64,000 bases of DNA from JABDQA01 sp963759125 (GCA_963759125.1 CAVWXN010000011.1:1-64000); one strand, 5' to 3'; shown: positions 24,761-33,864, counted from the first letter of the stretch. Notes: generated by a model not told the origin, from the letters alone. Numbers and translations: made by a program.

Positions 24761-27466
24761 TCACCGTGCCGCCGATGCCTCTTTTCCATCCAGCCGGCGG
24801 AGGATATATTTTTCAATTTCGACCAGGACGAATACTACGAAGGTGAAACCAACGATCCTCAGCCAGTCACCCAGTGGTATCGCCGCTGTCCCGAAGACGG
24901 TCTGGAAGAGCGGCAGGTAAGTGAAGAGCAGCTGCAGGCCGGTAATGGTCGCCACCGCGATCAGCACGGCCGGGCTGCCGAGCAGTCCTTCCCGGTTGAG
25001 AACCGGCGCTTTCAGATAACGGGTGTTGAAGAGATAGAATATCTGAAAAAAGATCAGCGTGTTTACCGCCGTGGTCCTGGCCATCTCGAGCGTTTCCCCG
25101 TGATACCGGTCCCAGAGAAACAGGCCCAGGGTCCCCATGACCAGGATCGCCGAAACGAAAACTATCCGCCAGGAGAGGAACTGGTTCAGCAGCGGTTCTT
25201 TGGGTGAACGCGGCGGCCGCTTCATGACGTTGCCTTCGGAAGGCTCGAAGGCTAGCGAAAGGCCCAGGGTGACCGCCGTGACCATGTTGATCCAGAGGAT
25301 CTGCAGCGGCGTTATCGGCAGGGCAATGCCCATCATCACCGAAGCGATGATGATCCCCGCCTGGGCGCCGTTGGTCGGCAGGATAAAGCCGAGGGTCTTG
25401 CGGATATTGTCGTAAACGGTGCGCCCTTCCTCCACGGCGTGCACAATCGAGGCGAAATTGTCGTCGGCCAGAACCATTTCAGCGGCTTCCTTGGCCGCCT
25501 CCGTGCCCTTAAGCCCCATGGCAACGCCGACGTCGGCCCGCTTCAGGGCCGGGGCGTCGTTGATGCCGTCCCCGGTCATCGCGGTGATGTGCTCGCTGGC
25601 CTGCAGGGCGGTCACCAAGCGCAGCTTGTGCTCCGGACTGACCCGGGCAAAGATGTTGGAGCGCTGGGCATAGAACTGCAGCGTCTCATCGTCCATAGTT
25701 TCGAGTTCCTGCCCGGAGATCGGCTGGCTGCTTACGTCCAGGCCGATCTGCCGGCCGATGGCGGCGGCGGTCAGAGCGTGGTCGCCGGTGATCATCTTCA
25801 CCTTGATGCCGGCCGTCTTGCAGTTTTCAACCGCGGCCACGGCTTCTTCGCGCGGCGGGTCGATCAACCCCAGCAGACCGAGCAGGGTCAGGCCGCCGCT
25901 CACCTCGTCATGGCTAACGCTTTCTTTGCCCGGCATGGCAACTGTGGCAACCGCCAGGGTCCGCTGACCGAGCTGGGCGATCCGTTCCACCTGGCCGTTC
26001 CAGAAGCCGCGATCGATATCCCGGTCGCCGTCAGCATGACGCTCGCGGGCGCACATCGCCAGAACCCGCTCCGGCGCCCCCTTGAGGTAGACGATATTGT
26101 CGCCGTCCGCCCGGCTGTGCAGCGTCGCCATGAATTTGTATTCAGACTCGAACGGTATCACGTCGATGCGCGGAAACTGCTCCAGGCACTGCTTCTCCTG
26201 GACGCCGGCCTTGAAGGCCAAAGCGATCAGCGCGCCGTCGGTCGGATCGCCCTGCACCAGCCAGCGCCCCTTCTCCTGAACGAGCGAAGCGTCGTTGCAG
26301 AGCAGCGCCGCCCGGGCCAGTTCCTGCAGGGCGGGATCTGAGGCGGCGTCAATCCGGTCGTCCCGCCGGTAAAAAATACCCTGCGGCTCATATCCCGCCC
26401 CGTCGACCCGGTACTCGTCATCGGCTTTGACCACGGTCGTCACGGTCATTTCGTTGCGCGTCAGGGTCCCCGTCTTGTCCGAGCAGATTATCGAAACCGA
26501 ACCGAGGGTTTCCACCGCGGGCAGCCGCCTGATAATCGCCCTGTGGCCGGCCATGCGCTGCACGCCCAGGGCCAGCGTGATGGTTATAATGGCAGGGAGT
26601 CCTTCAGGAATGGCGGCCACCGCCAGGGCCACACAGGCAAAAAATAACTCGGTGAAGGTATAGTCGCGCAGGGCCAGGCCGAAAACCAGGGTGCCGCCGG
26701 CCAGGATGAGAATGGCCCCGGTAAGCCATTTGCTGAACTCGTCCAGGCGCTGGGTCAACCTGGTTTTCAGGGTCTCCACTCCGGCCAGAAGCGCACTGAC
26801 CTTGCCGATCTGGGTGTGCTCGCCGGTGGCGACAACCACGCCTTTGCCCTGGCCGAAACTGACCATGGTTCCGGAAAAGGCCATGGATGTCCGGTCGCCG
26901 ATCGCGGCATCAGCTCCGACCGGATCGACGGTTTTATCGACGGGAACCGACTCGCCGGTCAGCGGGGCCTCTTCGATACGCAGATCCTTGCTCTGAAATA
27001 TGCGCAAATCGGCGGGCACCTTGTCGCCGGAGTGCAGAAAAACGACGTCGCCGGGAACGAGTTCCTCCACCCCGACCGATCTCTTTTTTCCGTCACGCTG
27101 CACGAGCGCCTCGTGGGTCAGGGTCTCCCGTATCGCGTCAACGGCTCTTTCCGCCTTGCCCTCCTGGACGAAGCCGATGATGGCATTGATCACGACGACA
27201 CCCAGAATAACCCCGGCATCGACCCAGTCGGCCAGCAGGGCCGTCATCACCGCGGCGCAGAGCAGTACGTAGATCAGAACATTGTTGAACTGCGCCACAA
27301 AACGTACGAGCGGGCTGCGTTTGGGCGGAGCGGGAAGACGATTGAGCCCGTGGATAGCCCGCCTCTTCTCGACCTCAGCCAAGCTGAGTCCCTCCTCCGA
27401 GCAGCCAAGGTTCTGCCACACCTTCTCGATTGATTCAGCATGAAAATGCATGGGTTCACGCTCCAT
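24761..27466 (-). CDS. P2-type cation-transporting ATPase
   Basis: 901 residues, complete. The N-terminal cation-ATPase domain precedes M1-M2; the actuator has PLTGESVPV; M4 has AIPEGLPAI; the phosphorylation site is CSDKTGTLTRNEMT near residue 330; KGAPERVL is in the nucleotide domain; the hinge is MTGDGINDAPALK; C-terminal M5-M10 follow. ATP hydrolysis drives cation movement across the inner membrane. M5 reads PTNGAQAG and M6 LWINMVTAVTLG, so the acidic M5 and M6 calcium ligands of SERCA pumps are absent and a monovalent or other cation is possible. The gene is markedly GC-richer than its flanks and stands alone. Confidence 0.92.
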   Translation of the reverse strand: MEREPMHFHAESIEKVWQNLGCSEEGLSLAEVEKRRAIHGLNRLPAPPKRSPLVRFVAQFNNVLIYVLLCAAVMTALLADWVDAGVILGVVVINAIIGFVQEGKAERAVDAIRETLTHEALVQRDGKKRSVGVEELVPGDVVFLHSGDKVPADLRIFQSKDLRIEEAPLTGESVPVDKTVDPVGADAAIGDRTSMAFSGTMVSFGQGKGVVVATGEHTQIGKVSALLAGVETLKTRLTQRLDEFSKWLTGAILILAGGTLVFGLALRDYTFTELFFACVALAVAAIPEGLPAIITITLALGVQRMAGHRAIIRRLPAVETLGSVSIICSDKTGTLTRNEMTVTTVVKADDEYRVDGAGYEPQGIFYRRDDRIDAASDPALQELARAALLCNDASLVQEKGRWLVQGDPTDGALIALAFKAGVQEKQCLEQFPRIDVIPFESEYKFMATLHSRADGDNIVYLKGAPERVLAMCARERHADGDRDIDRGFWNGQVERIAQLGQRTLAVATVAMPGKESVSHDEVSGGLTLLGLLGLIDPPREEAVAAVENCKTAGIKVKMITGDHALTAAAIGRQIGLDVSSQPISGQELETMDDETLQFYAQRSNIFARVSPEHKLRLVTALQASEHITAMTGDGINDAPALKRADVGVAMGLKGTEAAKEAAEMVLADDNFASIVHAVEEGRTVYDNIRKTLGFILPTNGAQAGIIIASVMMGIALPITPLQILWINMVTAVTLGLSLAFEPSEGNVMKRPPRSPKEPLLNQFLSWRIVFVSAILVMGTLGLFLWDRYHGETLEMARTTAVNTLIFFQIFYLFNTRYLKAPVLNREGLLGSPAVLIAVATITGLQLLFTYLPLFQTVFGTAAIPLGDWLRIVGFTFVVFVLVEIEKYILRRLDGKEASAAR

Positions 27467-27786
27467 ATCTTCCTCCTTCCGATCGCCTGATGAAAAATTC
27501 AGAATAAACCGTTTCCCAGATACTTATAAGTACGGTCGCCTGATTGAAAACAGGAGGCGGCGTTCTGGATATTATTTACTTGAACGGCACACGACCCAAT
27601 GCTCGTGCCGCAGTTGTGGTGACAGAACCGTAGAGTGGTCCTTGGGCTCCCTGTCTGCCTCCCTGGTTGAGTGAATAGGAAAACCGCTGACCGTTCCTAT
27701 CTGCCGGATGTGAAGGTATGGCGAAATTGATTATGCCTGAAGCGTCGGATAGAGGCAGTGGGCAGAAAGTTCTGCACACTGCCTAA

Positions 27787-27930
27787 CTAGTTTCCATCTG
27801 GAAACGGCCCTTTTGTCCACGCTTCGTTGTGCTCGAAATTTTATCCTCGGAATATCAACTCGGCCTGCGGTAAAATTTCTCGCACGCCTCGATCTTGAAC
27901 CAAATTGCTCGTTTCCGGATGGAAACTAAC
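27787..27930. repeat. ~144-base palindromic intergenic element
   Basis: GTTTCCATCTGGAAAC (27790-27805) at one end and GTTTCCGGATGGAAAC (27911-27926) at the other, each itself palindromic, flank an imperfect inverted pair (GTGCTCGAAATTTTATCC against the complement of GGTAAAATTTCTCGCACG). The whole can fold into one long stem. I recall very similar intergenic elements in Desulfobacterota genomes; that is memory, not a search. It has no coding potential and is probably a REP/MITE-like repeat. Confidence 0.7.
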
Positions 27931-28028
27931 TAAAAAGAATCGCAATTATATCCATCATCCTGAGGTATCCTAATTTTAAGTCGCCAAGGCAAATCTCATT
28001 AAGGTAGTACCTATGAATTGATATTGGG

Positions 28029-28130
28029 TCACCAGGCAATGCTCAATCCCAGGTTGAGCGTAATCGGTTGAAAGAACGTGGAAACCAGGAAGTTCGCAAC
28101 CCATTGCACGGCGGCTGCTGATCTCAGCTT
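28029..28130 (-). pseudogene. C-terminal fragment resembling a sugar MFS transporter
   Basis: Immediately downstream of glucokinase, an open frame without its own start reads RSAAAVQWVANFLVSTFF and then runs to a stop after LGLSIAW. AxxxQWxANFLVSxxF is typical of a late helix of GLUT-type sugar:H+ symporters. The rest of the gene is missing. At 33 residues the assignment is weak, but its place next to glk and a porin fragment supports it. Confidence 0.35.
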
Positions 28131-28131
28131 T

Positions 28132-29127
28132 TCAATCTTTCAACGCTGCAAGTCCATGCCAGGCCGCCCCGTACAACGCAACCTTCGGGGTCATGATTAC
28201 ATGAACGGGCATAGTGGAACACAAGTTGAAAAAACGTCCCTTGTTGGCTATTGCGCTCAGAAAGTCCGGTCGTTTTAGCCGCTCCAGAATTCGTGGAGGT
28301 ATGCCGCCGCCCAGGTAGATACCACCTCTGGGTAGGATCGTGATCGCCATATTGGAAACAGCAGAACCGAGAATGTTGACGAACATGTCCAATGTCGCTT
28401 CACAGATATCAGCCTTGTGCTCCAGGGCGGCCTGAACAATTATCGGCGTACGGTCCCGGGCGCTCTCAAGCTCTTTTTTCAGCCAGTCCGGCTCGAGGTA
28501 ACTTTGTTTATCCAGAAAAAAATCATAGATATTGGGCAACTGGCCGCCTGAACAGATACGTTCGAAACTGACGTGCCGATAGCGGCGTTTCAGGTGCTTC
28601 AGCAGCTCAATCTCCTGCATGTTTCCCGGCGCAAACGATGTGTGCCCGCCTTCACTGGCCAGCGCCTTGTAACACTGTCCGGTCCAGACCAGAAATGCGG
28701 CACCGAGACCGGTTCCCGGAGCGACGACGGCAATATTCCCCTGAGGGTCGACAACCCCCTCATTGAGTGTATAAAGATCCTTGTTTGAGAGATGCGGTAC
28801 GGCGGTGGCGATCGATTCCAGATCGTTGAGCAGCATTACCTGCTTGATGCCGAAGGTGGTGCGTATGTTCTCGGCACTGATTATCCACGGCAGGTTGGTG
28901 ATCTGGGATTCCTGATTGCTTACCGGCCCGGCGACGCCGAAGCAGGCGGCTGCCGGTCTTACCCCGGTTTGCTCTAAAAACTCTTCGATAACCGCTTCGA
29001 GCGAATCGTAATCACCGCTTTTATAAAGGGTGTGGTGGATTTCTCCACCTTCGACCCCGTCCTTGATCGAGAAAAGCGCCAAAACTGTTTTGGTGCCTCC
29101 AATATCTCCAGCCAGTATCATTGTCAA
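28132..29127 (-). CDS. glk: Glucokinase
   Basis: 331 residues of the bacterial Glk (ROK-independent) family. The ATP phosphate motif GDIGGTKT is near residue 7; sugar-binding NLPWIIS and LLNDLESIA near 80-105; APGTGLGAAFL; EGGHTSFAPG (glucose-contact Glu and His); and a late YLGGGIPPRI. It phosphorylates glucose to glucose-6-phosphate in the cytoplasm. It sits between a porin fragment upstream and a possible sugar-transporter fragment downstream, so it looks like the surviving gene of a glucose-uptake operon. No frameshift or missing key residue. Confidence 0.93.
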   Translation of the reverse strand: MTMILAGDIGGTKTVLALFSIKDGVEGGEIHHTLYKSGDYDSLEAVIEEFLEQTGVRPAAACFGVAGPVSNQESQITNLPWIISAENIRTTFGIKQVMLLNDLESIATAVPHLSNKDLYTLNEGVVDPQGNIAVVAPGTGLGAAFLVWTGQCYKALASEGGHTSFAPGNMQEIELLKHLKRRYRHVSFERICSGGQLPNIYDFFLDKQSYLEPDWLKKELESARDRTPIIVQAALEHKADICEATLDMFVNILGSAVSNMAITILPRGGIYLGGGIPPRILERLKRPDFLSAIANKGRFFNLCSTMPVHVIMTPKVALYGAAWHGLAALKD

Positions 29128-29209
29128 TTTCCTGAAGTCAAAACTTTAGGCTCCCCTGAACAAGGTGCCCCTGGATTGCGACCATATCTAACGATAGCCA
29201 TCATATCTT

Positions 29210-29249
29210 AAGGCTACCTTGAAAAATTCGGGTTTTTCAAGGTAGCCTT
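29210..29249 (-). terminator. Perfect 17-bp hairpin between porin remnant and glk
   Basis: AAGGCTACCTTGAAAAA (29210-29226) and its exact complement (29233-29249) enclose the loop TTCGGG. On the minus strand it follows the porin fragment's stop and precedes glk. A short A/T-rich stretch follows the stem. It would separate porin and glk transcription or act as an attenuator. Confidence 0.65.
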
Positions 29250-29273
29250 ATTAATAATACGCCCAATCCATTT

Positions 29274-29445
29274 TTACAAACTCAGACTCAGCTTCAGTCC
29301 CAGCACCGTTGCGTCGCAGAAGTCCTCCGATCCGTCGGGGTTGGATATATACTGAATTGACGGCACGAGTTCCACCCCCTGTCCGACAACCACGTTATAG
29401 GTCATCTCGACATTGGTATGACCTTCACCCAAACCCTGGACACCC
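29274..29445 (-). pseudogene. C-terminal fragment of an OprB-type porin
   Basis: The frame ending at 29274 carries GLGEGHTNVEMTYNVVVG, then VELVPSIQYISNPDGSED and a terminal LGLKLSLSL, the last two strands of an OprB carbohydrate porin (compare LTREVAVTPSIQYIVDPALN in the porin at 12049). Homology stops near 29440 at a small palindrome (CCAAAAT...ATTTTGG). Beyond it lie unrelated sequence and the repeat at 29534-29584, so the 5' nine-tenths were lost, perhaps through an insertion sequence. Confidence 0.7.
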
Positions 29446-29533
29446 AAAATTATAGATTTTGGGGAGTTTGAACTGGCAGAGGTGGGGCGCTGCCGCTTTT
29501 GGGCAGACAAAGACCCAAATACCATCAGTTAAA

Positions 29534-29584
29534 ATATTAATATAAAAAGATAAAAAAGAATATGTTGCGCGGAGTTCCTGATAG
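29534..29584 (-). repeat. ~50-base dispersed repeat, copy B
   Basis: Inverted copy of the sequence at 21084-21135, sharing TATCAGGAACTCCGCG, a T-rich run and CTTTTTATATTAATAT. It abuts the truncated porin fragment, so it is a candidate scar of the element that disrupted that gene. Confidence 0.6.
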
Positions 29585-29768
29585 CCTTTAGCCCAATACA
29601 TCGTAAACACCCAGGAAGTTATCCACCACACACACTAACCATAAGAGCGCGTTGGCTCGTTTTCGTGCCCTTCTATACCTTCTGAAGCTCTATATTGCTG
29701 TTCAGCACCTGTTTATTTTGTGTATTTGTCCAATAAGGTGTGACATTTATCTCCAGGCGAAGTAAAGC

Positions 29769-30989
29769 ATGACATTTGATATTTTTTACAGAACAAATGG
29801 CCTGCATACTTCTATGACTAAATCAGAAAATCCAGCCAAGTCTTTTTTTGATACCGAGAAAGTAATTCTATTATCGGTTTGTCATTTCATTCATGACATA
29901 TATACGAGCTTTCTTGCCCCGCTCTTGCCCTTTCTTATAGAGAAATTCTCCCTTTCTCTTACGCAGGCAGGTTTTCTTTCAACTGCTATGCAGATCCCTG
30001 CCTTGATGAATCCCCACATCGGCAAACTTGCTGATCGGGTAAGTGTCCGATATTTCATTATAATGGCTCCTGCTTTTACCGCAGTTCCCATGTCTCTTCT
30101 AGGAATTGCACCAAATTATGGAATTCTGTTGATTCTCATGTTTTTCACCGGTGTAAGTACATCTCTGTTTCATGTACCTGCCCCGGTGATGGTTTACAGG
30201 GTTTCGGGTGGCAAGACTGGAAGGGGGATGAGTTTTTTCATGACAGGAGGTGAGCTGGCAAGAACGCTGGGGCCTATCACTATAATCGGTGCCATATCGA
30301 TTTTTGGTTTTGAGGGGTATTACCCTGTGATGCTCTTTGGCATTTTAGCCTCGATAGTGATGTATTTGAAATTCAAGGATATGCCAGTAACTGTCGAGCA
30401 AAAGCAGAGCCCTTCCATTCGTAGAACTTGCAGGGAAATGAAGGGAATACTAGCACCACTTTCTGCGATCCTCGTTGGTCGCGGTTTCATGCATGCCTGT
30501 CTAACTGCTTTTCTTCCCCTCTATATCATGCAGCAAAGTGGCAATGTGTGGCTTGCAGGGATTGCCCTCTCCCTGTTTGAGGCTGCGGGGGTGATTGGTA
30601 TACTTACTGTGGGAGGCCTGAGCGATCGATTCGGTCGAAAGCGGCTATTAGGTTTCTGCCTGGTGGTTTCTCCCATTGCTTTTTTACTATTTACCTGCAC
30701 TTCGGGCTGGCTCCAGTTGGTAATATTGCTGATCACTGGTTTTTCTCTTCTCTCCACAACGCCGGTGATGCTGACAATGATTCAGGAGTTTTCCGTAGAC
30801 GGTTCTTCTGCGGCTAATGGCGTTTTTATGATGATAAGTTTTCTGGCCAGATCTGCGGTCGTGGTGCTCGTTGGATTTGTTGCCGACTTGCTGGGTCTGG
30901 AACAAACCTTTATATTATGCGGATTCGTAGGTATGACTGCCATTCCATTCGTGTTGGCGATTGAGTCGGTTAAAAAGACAGCAAACTAA
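29769..30989 (+). CDS. MFS exporter, fosmidomycin-resistance (Fsr)-like
   Basis: 406 residues, 12 predicted helices. The Fsr-like N-terminus is LSVCHFIHDIYTSFLAPLLP; the loop motifs are HIGKLADRVSVR and GGLSDRFGRKRLL. GELARTLGPI in helix 5 is typical of the Fsr group. Proton-driven efflux of a small molecule is expected in the inner membrane; the substrate is unknown. An ATG at 29814 (MTKSENP) is an alternative start. Confidence 0.85.
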   Translation: MTFDIFYRTNGLHTSMTKSENPAKSFFDTEKVILLSVCHFIHDIYTSFLAPLLPFLIEKFSLSLTQAGFLSTAMQIPALMNPHIGKLADRVSVRYFIIMAPAFTAVPMSLLGIAPNYGILLILMFFTGVSTSLFHVPAPVMVYRVSGGKTGRGMSFFMTGGELARTLGPITIIGAISIFGFEGYYPVMLFGILASIVMYLKFKDMPVTVEQKQSPSIRRTCREMKGILAPLSAILVGRGFMHACLTAFLPLYIMQQSGNVWLAGIALSLFEAAGVIGILTVGGLSDRFGRKRLLGFCLVVSPIAFLLFTCTSGWLQLVILLITGFSLLSTTPVMLTMIQEFSVDGSSAANGVFMMISFLARSAVVVLVGFVADLLGLEQTFILCGFVGMTAIPFVLAIESVKKTAN

Positions 30990-31205
30990 TCCTCCGCCTG
31001 GTCTTTTTTTCGGGATCAATTTTGTTTACCATTTAAGTAAACATTAAAATTAACCTTGTTCCTGTTCACCTTTGTTGTGAGAAAAATGAGGCAATTAATC
31101 CTGCCGGTGGAGATCTCTGATCGAATTCTTCTGCCGCCGAGAACAGATAGTCGTCAATCGACATCATCCACCCACCGCAAAAAACGACACCGCCGGCAGG
31201 GTCGT

Positions 31206-32561
31206 TCAGTCGCCATATTTCTGTAATTTGTTCTGCAAAGTCTTGCGAGTGATTCCCAGCCGCCTCGCCGCCTCACTCTTGTTGCCGTCGGTCTCCCTGA
31301 GGGTCTGTTTGATCAGCTCCTTTTCGGCTTCCTGCAGGGTCGCCGGTTTGGCCGTAACGGCCCCCGGATTTTCCTGAAAATATTTCTGTACTGCCAGCGG
31401 CAGACTTTTTTCGGTGAGATGATTGCCCCGCATCAGGATGACACCCCTTTCGATGGCGTTTTCCAGTTCCCTCACGTTACCGGGCCATGGATAAGCGCTT
31501 AGATGCTGCATACATTCCCTGCTCACCGACTCGACTGTGCGCCGGTTTTTTTCGGCAAATCGTTCAATGAAGCGCTCGGCCAGAAGTTCGACATCGCCCT
31601 GCCGTTCACGCAGCGGCGGGACTTCAAGCGTCACCACATTGAGCCGGTAATAAAGATCTTCTCTGAAGCTGCCTCTTTCGACCTCCTCTTCGAGGTCCCT
31701 GTTGGTGGCCGCGATGATCCTCACATCTACGGAGATAGTCAGGTTGCCACCGACCCGCTGCAATTCGCCTTCCTGCAGCACCCTGAGCAGCTTTACCTGC
31801 ATAGCCGGCGAGGTCTCACCTATCTCGTCGAGAAACAGCGTGCCTCCGTCGGCCTGCACAAAGGTACCGTCATGCTGCCGGTCAGCCCCGGTAAAGGCTC
31901 CCTTTTCGTGGCCGAAGAGCTCCGATTCCAGCAGGTTTTCAGCCAGCGCCGCACAGTTGACCTTGACGAAAGGCTGGGCGGTTCTGTCGCTGTTGCGATG
32001 CAGGGTTTCGGCAACCAGTTCCTTACCGGTGCCGGATTCCCCGGTTATCAGCACCGTCGCCTCGGTCGGCGCCACATAGCTGATCATGTCGAGCAGTTCA
32101 AGAATTTCTGGTGAGTTGCCGATGATCGGGGTGTCGAGTCCACCCGGCTCGGGCCTGGGTTCTCGCTTTCGCTCCTCCACCCGGTGATGATCCAGGGCCC
32201 GCATCAGGGTCAGCTTGAGACGCTCGAAATCAAGCGGCTTGGTCAGATAATCGTGGGCCCCGCGCTTGATCAGATCAACGGCATCATCCACCGAGGAATA
32301 AGCGGTCATGATAATCACCGGCAAGGCCGGTTTTAGTTCGCTGATGCGGGCGAACGCTTCCAGCCCGCTCATGCGCGCCATCTTGACGTCCATCAGAACC
32401 GCGTCGAAATCGCGCCTCTCGATCACACTGACAGCGGTATCTCCATCATCGGCCTCGATGCAGTTATAGCCCCACTCCTTGAACATGGAGCAAAGCATAT
32501 AGCGATGTACCTGTTCGTCATCGACCACAAGAATATCCACGCCAGAGCTTTTCGAACTCAC
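31206..32561 (-). CDS. NtrC-family sigma-54 response regulator
   Basis: 451 residues: receiver domain with phospho-acceptor Asp in VLMDVKMARMSG near residue 57 and Lys in DYLTKPLDF; AAA+ domain with Walker A GESGTGKE, the sigma-54 contact loop GAFTGA and GGTLFLDEIGE; and a Fis-type HTH (NKSEAARRLGITRKTLQNKL). It activates sigma-54 promoters after phosphorylation. No histidine kinase is adjacent, so it is an orphan here. It lies 16 bases downstream of the flavoprotein gene and is probably co-transcribed with it. Confidence 0.92.
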   Translation of the reverse strand: MSSKSSGVDILVVDDEQVHRYMLCSMFKEWGYNCIEADDGDTAVSVIERRDFDAVLMDVKMARMSGLEAFARISELKPALPVIIMTAYSSVDDAVDLIKRGAHDYLTKPLDFERLKLTLMRALDHHRVEERKREPRPEPGGLDTPIIGNSPEILELLDMISYVAPTEATVLITGESGTGKELVAETLHRNSDRTAQPFVKVNCAALAENLLESELFGHEKGAFTGADRQHDGTFVQADGGTLFLDEIGETSPAMQVKLLRVLQEGELQRVGGNLTISVDVRIIAATNRDLEEEVERGSFREDLYYRLNVVTLEVPPLRERQGDVELLAERFIERFAEKNRRTVESVSRECMQHLSAYPWPGNVRELENAIERGVILMRGNHLTEKSLPLAVQKYFQENPGAVTAKPATLQEAEKELIKQTLRETDGNKSEAARRLGITRKTLQNKLQKYGD

Positions 32562-32577
32562 TGTCAGCCTCTAGTCT

Positions 32578-33153
32578 TCAATCGCTGATCTTCTGGAGCA
32601 GCCAGCTCATATTTTCGCCGAGCTGCCGCATGGTCTTCATCCCCTCCGCATCCGAGGCGACCTCGCCCTTTTCTCTGCCGATTCCGATATTCCAGTAGCT
32701 GGAACCGACGATAATCATCTGGCTTATCTGAAAAAAGTGATTCATCGTATCGAAGGCATGAATGGAACCGGCCCGGCGAACGGCAACCACAGCAGCCCCG
32801 AGCTTGCGCTTGTAGAGATCTCCGTTGGCACGGCCGACCATGCCGCTGCGATCGATCAAGGCTTTCATTTCGGTTGATACATCGGCAAAGTAAGTCGGGG
32901 AGCCGAGGATGATGGCATCGGCTTTGGCCATTTTCTCGACGCACTCATTGAGCATGTCGTCCTTGATGGCACAGCTGCCGTCTTTTTTCTTGATGCAGAC
33001 AAAGCAGGCCTTGCAGCCCTTGAGATTGCTGCCGGCCAGCTCCACCAGCTCGGTCTCGGCCCCCGCCTCTTGCAGCGGTTCAAGTACCGTTTCAAGCAGC
33101 AGTTTGGTGTTTCCGTTCCTTCTGGCACTAGCGCAAAACGCCACGACATTCAT
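32578..33153 (-). CDS. Isf-like iron-sulfur flavoprotein (NADPH-dependent FMN reductase family)
   Basis: 191 residues from the ATG at 33153 (preceded by AAGGTGG; an upstream extension is non-homologous). The flavodoxin-like FMN site is VAFCASARRNGNTKLLLETV, with LGSPTYFADVSTEMKALIDR downstream. The segment GCKACFVCIKKKDGSCAIKD gives C-x2-C-x2-C-x7-C, the compact [4Fe-4S] motif of iron-sulfur flavoproteins (Isf). Isf proteins handle electrons, oxygen or peroxide in anaerobes. It pairs with the sigma-54 regulator downstream and is divergent from the asparaginase-like gene. Confidence 0.85.
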   Translation of the reverse strand: MNVVAFCASARRNGNTKLLLETVLEPLQEAGAETELVELAGSNLKGCKACFVCIKKKDGSCAIKDDMLNECVEKMAKADAIILGSPTYFADVSTEMKALIDRSGMVGRANGDLYKRKLGAAVVAVRRAGSIHAFDTMNHFFQISQMIIVGSSYWNIGIGREKGEVASDAEGMKTMRQLGENMSWLLQKISD

Positions 33154-33362
33154 AATGAAATCCACCTTGTTATGAGTTGTTTTTAATGGTACTGGTTGAC
33201 GTAAAGCGACACCAGAGGGGGCACAATACTTATTGTGTCCCCATCCTCCTGGCCTGGGTCGCCATGTATAGCAGGTGCCAATACTACCACTATTGGAGAC
33301 CGGGAACAATTGTTTACCACAGGCTTCCTTTCCCCTTAAACCAAGCAGGCAGAATACCACCT

Positions 33363-33851
33363 ATGGATACCATTCTCATCCTGACCACCGGCGGCACTAT
33401 CGATAAGGTCTACTTCGACGCCAAAAGCGCCTACGAGGTCGGGCCGCCGAACATCTCCACCCTGCTCGCCGAGCTCAACCTGTCGATCAGCTATCGAATT
33501 GTCCCGGTTCTGAGAAAGGACAGTCTCGATCTCACCGACGCAGACCGGCAACTGCTCTACGATTATGTCGCCGACAGTGAAGAGACACGTATCCTCATTA
33601 CCCACGGGACCGACACCATGGTCGAAACAGGGACCAGACTTCAGTCGATAGCCGGCAAAACCATCGTTCTCACCGGAGCGCTGCAGCCCGCACTGTTCAA
33701 GACCAGTGACGCACTCTTTAATATCGGCTGCGGTCTGACGGCGGCCCAAACGCTGGACAGCGGTGTCTATATTACCATGAGCGGCAGGGTCTTCGAGTGC
33801 GGCAAGGTACAGAAAAATCAGCGGACCAATCGCTTCGAACCGCTGTATTGA
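33363..33851 (+). CDS. Short asparaginase-like protein
   Basis: 162 residues from the ATG at 33363. It has both threonine motifs of type I/II L-asparaginases, ILTTGGTIDKVYF at the N-terminus and ITHGTDTMVETG near residue 82, then KTIVLTGALQPA. The C-terminal domain of usual ~330-residue asparaginases is missing, without a broken frame. Single-domain versions are known, so this may be a natural short form; substrate uncertain. Followed 13 bases later by the PerM-like gene. Confidence 0.8.
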   Translation: MDTILILTTGGTIDKVYFDAKSAYEVGPPNISTLLAELNLSISYRIVPVLRKDSLDLTDADRQLLYDYVADSEETRILITHGTDTMVETGTRLQSIAGKTIVLTGALQPALFKTSDALFNIGCGLTAAQTLDSGVYITMSGRVFECGKVQKNQRTNRFEPLY

Positions 33852-33864
33852 CGGGGGGCACGCC

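Noticed and set aside
25439..26341. Long open frame on the plus strand opposite the P-type ATPase
   Set aside because: High GC makes stop codons rare; the minus-strand frame carries all P-type ATPase motifs and the plus frame shows no family pattern.
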